Shown here piece by piece: positions 37,413-42,871 of a stretch of 42,871 nt of DNA (the first letter of the stretch is position 1; each line of letters begins with the position of its first letter). The stretch is from Chthoniobacter flavus (GTDB taxonomy: Bacteria; Verrucomicrobiota; Verrucomicrobiia; Chthoniobacterales; JACTMZ01). The stretch spans positions 1 to 42,871 of the forward strand of contig CAMBSX010000004.1 of assembly GCA_945870655.1 (NCBI GenBank). Reading direction: 5' to 3'. A program made the translations under genes and the position numbers. Under the pieces are notes generated by a model. That model saw only the letters and a program-made list of their open reading frames with translations. It did no database searches and was not told the DNA's origin.

Positions 37413-39691
37413 CCTTTGCCCGCCCCGAGTGGCTTCATGCCTTGTGGCTTCTGCCCCTCGGCGTGGCGCTCTTTTGGTGGGCCGAGCAACGCCGGCGTGC
37501 ACTCGTTTCGCGCATCGTCGCACCCAAACTGCGTACCCTGTTGGCCGGCAGCACCAGCCCCTTCCGGCGCTGGTTGCGTGCAGCCTGCGTTCTCGGCGCG
37601 CTTGGGTTGCTCGCGGTGACCCTGGCTGGTCCGCAACTGGGCTATGACACTTTGGAAGTTCCCCACCGCGGGCGTGATGTTATTATCGCGATGGACGTCT
37701 CACGCTCCATGCTGGCCACGGACGTGGCGCCAACGCGCCTGCAGCGGGCCAAGCTGCTCGCGGAGGATCTGGTCGTCGAACTCGGGAGTGATCGGCTCGG
37801 TCTGGTTGCCTTTGCCGGCTCGGCCTTCTTGCAGGCTCCACTCACCTTGGACCACGGTGCGGTGCTTGCTGCGGTGGACGAACTCGACACGGATCTCATT
37901 CCCAAGGGCGGGAGCAACATCGCGGCGGCCATCCGAGCCTGTGAGGAGGCCTTCGGCAAAGCGGAAGGGTTTTCCCGGGCTATCGTCATCATTTCGGATG
38001 GTGAGGAACTCGATGCGGATGGCTTGGAGGCGGCGCGCCAGGCGGGCGCGGCCGGTATCCGCATCTTCACCGTGGGGGTCGGTTCCGAGGAGGGCTCGGA
38101 GATCCCGCTCGGCCCGGGCGAGTTCGTGCGGGACCAGTCCGGCAAGGTGGTTCAATCGCGCCTCGATGCCGGTCGCATGCGGGAGATCGCGGAAGTTACC
38201 GGCGGTTTTTATGTCCCGCTCGACGAGAGCGCTGCGCGGTTGTTGTCGACGGACGGCATCGGCCGGATGCAGGAAGTCGAGATGAGCAGCAGTGCTTCGC
38301 GTCGCCCGATCGAACGTTACCAATGGCCCCTGGGTGCTGCTGTCGCGTTGCTCTGCTTGCAAGCCTTGGTCGGCGAGCGTCGTCGCCGCCCCTTGGCCGC
38401 GCTGACTCTCTGGTTGTTCTCCGCTTCCTCCGGGTGGGCGTCCGGCCTCGACCAGTACAATGCCGGAAACTACGAGCAGGCCCGGCAGGAGTTTGAACAA
38501 AGACTGCGCATGGAGCCCGATGCCCCGGGTTTACAACTCAATGCCGGCACGGCGGCTTACCGGCTGCAGGATTACGGTAAGGCCTCCGAGTTCTTTTCGC
38601 GTGCGATGTTGGCCGACGATCCACTTTTGCGTTCCTCGGCGGAATTCAACCTCGGCAACACGCTTTTTCGTCAGGGTGAGGGCCAGAAAGACAAGGAGAA
38701 GAAAGTGACCGACTGGAAGGATGCCATTGCCAAGTACGAGGCCGCGCTGAAAACGCGCCCTGACTACACGGAGGCCAGGGAGAACAAAGAGCGCGTCGAG
38801 GAGTTGCTCCAACAGCTCGAGCAGGAGCAGCAAGAGCAAGACCAGAAGCAAGACCAGCAGCAGGACGGGCAAGAGAACCAAAAGGATCAGCAGCAGGGTG
38901 GCGGTCAAGACAAGGAGGACCAGCAACAGGGCGGCAGCCAGGACAAAAAAGACCAACAGGGCGGAGAGCAGGACAAGCAGGACCAAGAGCAGGATGGTGC
39001 GCAGGACAAAAAGGAGGAAGGAAAAGGTGATCAAAAGGAGGACCAGGCCTCGGCGGATGGAGGCAACGAGGATCAGGAGAAGAAGGGTGACCAGCCGCAG
39101 GATCAGCAACCGCAGGGTGGCGGCGACCAAAAGGACCAAAAGGACGAGCGGAGCGGCGGTGACCAAGACAACAAAGAGGGCAAAAAGGGGGACGAGAAAA
39201 AAGAGGAAGGTGACTCCGGCCGGCAAGAAGACGAGCAATCGCAGGGTGGCGGTGGACAGGAGAAGCGGGAGCAGCCGCAGGACGGAGATGAGGAGAAGAA
39301 GGAGCAACCACCAGATGGCCAAGGCGACGGGAAGGATCCCAAGCAGGCGGAGGGCGAACAGTCGGACGATGGTGAGGGCGGAGAATCCGGTGATTCGAGC
39401 CGAGGTGATTCCTCCGGTAGTCGCCCGGAATCTGCCCAATCCGGCGACCAACCCGCGCCTGTTCCGCCCCAAGGCGGGGAGAAAAAAGAGGGCGAATTAC
39501 GTGGCGGCGCCGGGGATGGCGGGGGCGAAGGACAAGACGCAGCGGTAACGGCAGCGGAGGCGGAAGAAGAAGTTGAGGGTCAAATGAGCGCCTCCCAAGC
39601 GCGGGCACTGCTGCGCTCCTTGCAGAGCGAAGAAGAACAAGTCGACCTGCGCGAACGTCGGACCTTCCAGGATGTCTCAAGAGACTGGTAA
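37394..39691 (+). CDS. BatB-BatC fusion: vWA membrane protein with TPR domain and long acidic tract
   Basis: 765 residues. Residues 1-345 are BatB: two N-terminal helices, a MIDAS DVSRSM (101-106), SDGEELDADG and a third helix near 315-330. A second hydrophobic stretch leads to the BatC part: TPR-like repeats at about 350-470 (AGNYEQARQEFEQRLRMEP, NAGTAAYRLQDYGKASEFF, SAEFNLGNTLFRQGEG). A Q/D/K/E/G-rich tract of about 220 residues follows (about 476-696), then a conserved-looking end (SASQARALLRSLQSEEEQVDLRE). Usually batB and batC are separate genes. The gene overlaps batA by 19 bases and the next start lies two bases after its stop. Confidence 0.92.
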   Translation: METSALTFARPEWLHALWLLPLGVALFWWAEQRRRALVSRIVAPKLRTLLAGSTSPFRRWLRAACVLGALGLLAVTLAGPQLGYDTLEVPHRGRDVIIAMDVSRSMLATDVAPTRLQRAKLLAEDLVVELGSDRLGLVAFAGSAFLQAPLTLDHGAVLAAVDELDTDLIPKGGSNIAAAIRACEEAFGKAEGFSRAIVIISDGEELDADGLEAARQAGAAGIRIFTVGVGSEEGSEIPLGPGEFVRDQSGKVVQSRLDAGRMREIAEVTGGFYVPLDESAARLLSTDGIGRMQEVEMSSSASRRPIERYQWPLGAAVALLCLQALVGERRRRPLAALTLWLFSASSGWASGLDQYNAGNYEQARQEFEQRLRMEPDAPGLQLNAGTAAYRLQDYGKASEFFSRAMLADDPLLRSSAEFNLGNTLFRQGEGQKDKEKKVTDWKDAIAKYEAALKTRPDYTEARENKERVEELLQQLEQEQQEQDQKQDQQQDGQENQKDQQQGGGQDKEDQQQGGSQDKKDQQGGEQDKQDQEQDGAQDKKEEGKGDQKEDQASADGGNEDQEKKGDQPQDQQPQGGGDQKDQKDERSGGDQDNKEGKKGDEKKEEGDSGRQEDEQSQGGGGQEKREQPQDGDEEKKEQPPDGQGDGKDPKQAEGEQSDDGEGGESGDSSRGDSSGSRPESAQSGDQPAPVPPQGGEKKEGELRGGAGDGGGEGQDAAVTAAEAEEEVEGQMSASQARALLRSLQSEEEQVDLRERRTFQDVSRDW
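38820..39480 (+). repeat. Degenerate purine-rich repeat tract inside batB/C
   Basis: The tract codes for Q, D, K, E and G almost exclusively. A repeating unit of about 11 codons (QDKxDQQQGG and variants) is visible between about 38895 and 39000, then blurs. Other units recur as QGGGDQKDQKD and QSQGGGGQEK. The coding strand is strongly purine-rich. Codons vary between copies, which suggests old, selected repeats rather than recent replication slippage. Confidence 0.75.
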
Positions 39692-39692
39692 G

Positions 39693-41573
39693 ATGACCAC
39701 CTGCATGAATTCCGCTTCCCGCCTGCTTGCCGCCGCGGCCCTGTTCTTGCTCGTCGCCGGAACCGTGCGCTCTCAGGTTACGACTAGCCTGAGCTCCCAG
39801 ACCGGCCAAGTCGGTGTCCCGCTCCAGCTGCAATACCAATTCATCAACGTCGGCAAACCCGCGGACATGCCGCGCTCGATCATGGTCGATGGCCTGGACA
39901 TTCGCCTCACCGGCACCTCGCGCCGGGTGGAAATGGTCAACCTGCAGAGCACCTCGATATTTATCTACGCCTACACCATCATGCCAAACCGTCCGGGCAA
40001 TTTCACCATTCCGGGTTTTGCCGTGCAAGTCGACGGACGCCAAGTCCGCACCCAAGCGGCGAGCCTGCGTGTGGCCGGTCCGGACGGGGGCATGCCCCCG
40101 CCGCCGGGCCCCGGCGTGCAGCGCCCGATGCCGCAGCAGACACTTCCGTTGTCACGTCCGCCGTCCGGGCAGTCCTCCGCCCGCACCCCGCCGCGCACCG
40201 GCAACGGCGAACCCGCGCCTTATTACGGGGAGATCGTCATGGGCGAGAAAAAGACCGCTTATGTCGGTGAAGTGGTGCCCGTCGAGTTGCGCTTTTATTT
40301 TCGCGCCGACTGCCAGTTCGACAACTTACAGCGTCCGACCTTCGGGGGCGACGGGTTCACCGCCGCGCCGTTGAGTGAGCCCGAGCAGACGGAGCAATAC
40401 ATCGACGACGTCCGCTACAATATCGTTACCTTCCGCAGTGCGATCACCCCGGCGAAGAGCGGTCCGCTCGAGATCCCGCCTGCCCGGATGGAGGGACGCA
40501 TGGTTGCGCCCGGCGGTCCGGCCGGCCTTGATCCGTTCTTTGACCAATTTTTCCAGAATTTCCCCATGCCTGGGATTGGACGCGCGGAGAATATCCAGGC
40601 GACTACCAGCGAACGCCAACTTGACGTTCAGCCGCTGCCCAAAGAAGACCGGCCGGATAATTTCTCCGGTGCCGTCGGCCAGTTCACCATGGAAGCCTCT
40701 GCTGATCCGACGCAGGCTGGCGCGGGCGAACCGGTCACGCTCGCCCTCACGATCGAGGGCCGGGGCAACTTCGACGCGATGGGACCGCCGACCCTGATCG
40801 GTGCCGAAGGCTGGCGCTCTTATGCCCCGAAGGAATCTTTCGACGGCAATGACGCCATCGGTTTCGGGGGTACCAAAACATTCGAGGTGAGCATGGTCGC
40901 GCGGGAAGACCGGTCCGCCACGCCCGGTGCGGAGTTTTCTTATTTTGACCCCCTCAAGAAGAAATATGTCACCCTCAAGACCGAGCCGGTCGCGGTCACC
41001 GCGGCGGGCTCCGCTTCCGCGGCCGCAAGCACGGCAGCGGCCGGAGTGGAACGAGAAGATGCAGCGTCGCCCGCCGTGGCCCCGAATGATATCGCCGCAC
41101 CAGCTGCGGCCCTTTCCTCGGGTGGTCCGGACTTCCGTCCGTGGATCACTTCTGATTGGTTCCACCTGCTCAACTTTGCCGTCCTCGCCGCGGTCATCAT
41201 TTCCATCCCTTACCTCCTCTGGATGCGCCGGCGGGCGAAAAAGGATGCGCGGACCGTCGAGCTCGAGTTCTCGTTGCGAGCGGCCCAAGCCGCTTGGCAG
41301 AAAGCCACCGATCCGCGGGAGTTTTATGCCGCCGCCGGGCAATTCATGGTCGCGCGGCTGGCCTTGTGGGACGACACACCCGCGACTTTGGTCGACCCGG
41401 CCGAGGCCCTGAGGCGGCGGATTGCCGATCCCGCCGAGCGGCGCGAACTGCAATCCGTGTTGGCCAAACGCGACGAACTCCATTACGGACGGGCCAGCGG
41501 AGGTGCGCTCGACCCCGAAGAGCGGCGCCGTGTCACCGACCTGCTGGAAAAATTTGCCAAAAATCATGGTTAG
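39693..41573 (+). CDS. batD: BatD-type protein (oxygen-tolerance family)
   Basis: 626 residues. A signal peptide (SRLLAAAALFLLVAGTVRSQ) precedes the BatD N-terminus: VTTSLSSQTGQVGVPLQLQYQ, with an internal proline-rich part (about 140-175), AYVGEVVPVELRFYF and the FRSAITPAKSGPLEIPP stretch. A second beta domain at about 330-430 (TLALTIEGRGNFDAMGPP, SMVAREDRS) leads to one transmembrane helix (LLNFAVLAAVIISIPYLLWM) and a cytoplasmic tail ending in LLEKFAKNHG. It is a periplasmic beta-sandwich protein anchored at the C-terminus. ATG 39693 lies two bases after the batB/C stop; upstream ATG 39672 would overlap batB/C by 20 bases. Confidence 0.93.
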   Translation: MTTCMNSASRLLAAAALFLLVAGTVRSQVTTSLSSQTGQVGVPLQLQYQFINVGKPADMPRSIMVDGLDIRLTGTSRRVEMVNLQSTSIFIYAYTIMPNRPGNFTIPGFAVQVDGRQVRTQAASLRVAGPDGGMPPPPGPGVQRPMPQQTLPLSRPPSGQSSARTPPRTGNGEPAPYYGEIVMGEKKTAYVGEVVPVELRFYFRADCQFDNLQRPTFGGDGFTAAPLSEPEQTEQYIDDVRYNIVTFRSAITPAKSGPLEIPPARMEGRMVAPGGPAGLDPFFDQFFQNFPMPGIGRAENIQATTSERQLDVQPLPKEDRPDNFSGAVGQFTMEASADPTQAGAGEPVTLALTIEGRGNFDAMGPPTLIGAEGWRSYAPKESFDGNDAIGFGGTKTFEVSMVAREDRSATPGAEFSYFDPLKKKYVTLKTEPVAVTAAGSASAAASTAAAGVEREDAASPAVAPNDIAAPAAALSSGGPDFRPWITSDWFHLLNFAVLAAVIISIPYLLWMRRRAKKDARTVELEFSLRAAQAAWQKATDPREFYAAAGQFMVARLALWDDTPATLVDPAEALRRRIADPAERRELQSVLAKRDELHYGRASGGALDPEERRRVTDLLEKFAKNHG

Positions 41574-42327
41574 AAAACTTCTCCTTCCCCTCCTGCTCGC
41601 TGCCGCTACGGCCTCGGCCCAACCGGCTGATGAAAACTCGCTCTTCGAGCAGGGTAACCGGGCCTATGCCGAAGGCGACTATGCTGCGGCGCGCGAAGCT
41701 TATGAGCAGCTGGTCAAATCGGGTTCGCGCAATCCCGCGGTGTTCCTCAATCTCGGCCATGCCGATTACCGTCTGGGCCGCGAAGTGCCCGCCGCGATCA
41801 ACTACCGCCGGGCCCTCGCGCTCGATCCGGCCAACACCGCGGCCCGCAGCAGTCTCGAGCACGTGCTCGGCGAGCTCGGCGTGCCTGCACCCGGACTCGG
41901 GGCGGCGGAAATTGTCGGGCAATACATCCGCTTCGATCTGCTTGCCTTGATCGGCAGTCTGCTTTTTTGGGCCGGAACCATAGCCTTTGTCTTCGCCATC
42001 TTCTCCGTGGTGCGACGTCCGGGTTTGATCGCCGCCGGTGTGCTTGCCGCGGTGGTCGGGGCCACCTTGGTCGCGCTGTCCTGGGCCGGCGACTCGCGCA
42101 TCGCCTTGTCCAAGACGTCGATCATCGTGGGCGACGCAACCGATGCCCGCAGCACGCCGGCCGACAACGGACAAAAATTGGCCGACCTGCCGGTCGGCAC
42201 GCCGGTGCGGGTCATTGCCGCACGCGACGATTGGTCGCTCGTCCGCCTGCCGGTCGGCGTCGATGGCTGGGTGCGCAGCAGCGCGCTCGAACCGGTGTTC
42301 CCCGGAGCCGTGCCCGTTATTCCGTGA
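41566..42327 (+). CDS. batE: BatE-like TPR protein with C-terminal SH3-type domain
   Basis: 253 residues from ATG 41566, overlapping batD by eight bases. Signal peptide RKLLLPLLLAAATASAQ. Two TPR units follow (NRAYAEGDYAAAREAYEQLVKSG; AVFLNLGHADYRLGREVPAAINYRRALALDP). Two transmembrane helices at about 125-175 (LLALIGSLLFWAGTIAFVFAIF; LIAAGVLAAVVGATLVALSWA) separate them from a C-terminal bacterial SH3-like domain (about 185-245: ARSTPADNGQKLADLPVGTPVRVI, WSLVRLPVGVDGWV). This TPR/helix/SH3 order is that of BatE. GTG of the next gene overlaps its stop. Confidence 0.88.
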   Translation: MVRKLLLPLLLAAATASAQPADENSLFEQGNRAYAEGDYAAAREAYEQLVKSGSRNPAVFLNLGHADYRLGREVPAAINYRRALALDPANTAARSSLEHVLGELGVPAPGLGAAEIVGQYIRFDLLALIGSLLFWAGTIAFVFAIFSVVRRPGLIAAGVLAAVVGATLVALSWAGDSRIALSKTSIIVGDATDARSTPADNGQKLADLPVGTPVRVIAARDDWSLVRLPVGVDGWVRSSALEPVFPGAVPVIP

Positions 42328-42871
42328 TCCGGCCCCTCATCTTGGCGCTCTTGGTCCTCTCCGTGGGGGAAGCCCGGGCCGACTGGCGGACCGAGGCCGC
42401 CGCGCTCCAGCCCGGACCTTACCCGCCCCCGCCAGATAATCTCCGGGCGCGCTACGTTTTCGGGTGGGGCGGATTCGAGGCGGCGGCCGCCGACGTGCGG
42501 CTCGAACGCGGGACCGGACGGACTTGGAATGCCACGGTGCGCGGCGGCACAACCGGTGTGGTGCGCAAGTTGTGGAAGCTCGACGCGGACTATGATGCGG
42601 AAGTTTCCGAGGACGGCTGGCGGTCCATCCAGTTCACCCTGATCGAAAAATACAAACGTTACCGCGTGACCGAGACGACCGAGTTCCGGCCGGGCGGCGT
42701 GCGCTCGCGCCGGGTCAATTCGAAAGATGAAGGCTCGGACCCGAAGTGGCTCAACTTTTATGTCGGCGGTCTGCGCGACATGGCCGGTGCTTTGCTCCTG
42801 GCCCGCAGTCAGCCCCTCGTCACCGGCGACACGCTCAAGCTCGCCGTCTTTCCCGGGGAGTGGATGTATCT
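42324..42871 (+). CDS. DUF3108-type exported protein (partial)
   Basis: The frame opens with GTG 42324, whose GTGA overlaps the batE stop, and continues to the right edge without a stop (182 codons). A signal peptide (RPLILALLVLSVGEARA) is followed by a beta-rich domain: RYVFGWGGFEAAAADVRLERG, RKLWKLDADYDAEVSEDG, RYRVTETTEFRPGGVRSRRVNS and GGLRDMAGALLLARSQPLVTGDTLKL. The pattern 'y.+.wg.i.aa...l' then 'D..ga+...R...l..Gd...+.vf' is that of DUF3108. The function is unknown. The C-terminus is missing. Confidence 0.75.
   Translation, partial: MIRPLILALLVLSVGEARADWRTEAAALQPGPYPPPPDNLRARYVFGWGGFEAAAADVRLERGTGRTWNATVRGGTTGVVRKLWKLDADYDAEVSEDGWRSIQFTLIEKYKRYRVTETTEFRPGGVRSRRVNSKDEGSDPKWLNFYVGGLRDMAGALLLARSQPLVTGDTLKLAVFPGEWMY

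Noticed and set aside
38531-39472. Minus-strand frame with runs of leucine that looks like a membrane protein
   Set aside because: It is the antisense of the purine-rich Q/D/K/E tract of batB/C; CAG/CAA/GAG/AAG read backwards give Leu, Val and Phe runs.
38898-39548. Arginine-rich frame in the same direction as batB/C
   Set aside because: Frame-shifted reading of the same repeat tract; basic low-complexity sequence with no start signal or domain.

Overview
The window looks like a chromosomal segment of a high-G+C, Gram-negative-type bacterium, most likely a member of the Verrucomicrobiota. The reasons are: a bactofilin paired with a zinc-ribbon protein; a LamG protein with a C-terminal PEP-CTERM signal; LPS genes for heptose and KDO together with a fused LpxL-WaaF protein; a complete Bat operon with a fused BatB-BatC; many GTG starts; and few clear Shine-Dalgarno sites. 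The class cannot be fixed from this sequence. Almost all of the DNA is coding. I see no tRNA or rRNA gene, CRISPR array, integrase, transposase or prophage gene, so this reads as core genome rather than a mobile island.

Layout. 1-3939 (minus): the start of a zinc-ribbon protein that runs off the left edge, a bactofilin, a flavin disulfide oxidoreductase, and a polytopic protein resembling STT3/AglB oligosaccharyltransferases. 4121-5065 (plus): a PEP-CTERM/LamG surface protein, divergent from the STT3-like gene. 5356-11180 (plus): gyrB, recA, sucC and sucD. 11307-12673 (minus): rplM, rpsI and a small exported protein. 12773-18388 (plus): a tightly packed run with a circularly permuted ATP-grasp fused to an alpha-E domain, two transglutaminase-like proteases, a CBM9-like exported protein and a DUF4410-type lipoprotein. 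18461-21653 (minus): two exported proteins, phoH and a sugar-nucleotidyltransferase-like gene.

21691-25563 (plus) is an LPS-precursor operon: heptose-7-phosphate kinase, heptose bisphosphatase, kdsB and pyrG. It ends in a hairpin with a T run. Transaldolase (tal) follows and converges on msrA and msrB, both carrying signal peptides. ppk1 (minus) and a DegP/HtrA protease (plus) are divergent. 31449-33344 (minus) encodes one polypeptide with an LpxL-type acyltransferase followed by a WaaF-type heptosyltransferase. 33896 to the right edge (plus) is the MoxR-DUF58-DUF4381-BatA-BatB/C-BatD-BatE operon, ending in a DUF3108 gene cut by the window.

How the parts connect. The heptose kinase and phosphatase make activated-heptose precursors that the WaaF half of the fusion could use. 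KdsB uses the CTP made by PyrG, whose gene abuts kdsB. Envelope quality control recurs: DegP, exported MsrA/MsrB, the Bat operon, and several exported proteins of unknown role. The items most worth a second look are the ATP-grasp/alpha-E/double-transglutaminase operon, the LpxL-WaaF fusion, the BatB-BatC fusion with its very long Q/D/K/G-rich tract, the STT3-like protein with altered motifs, and the AT-rich repeat pair between moxR and the DUF58 gene. No wholly new system could be demonstrated from sequence alone.
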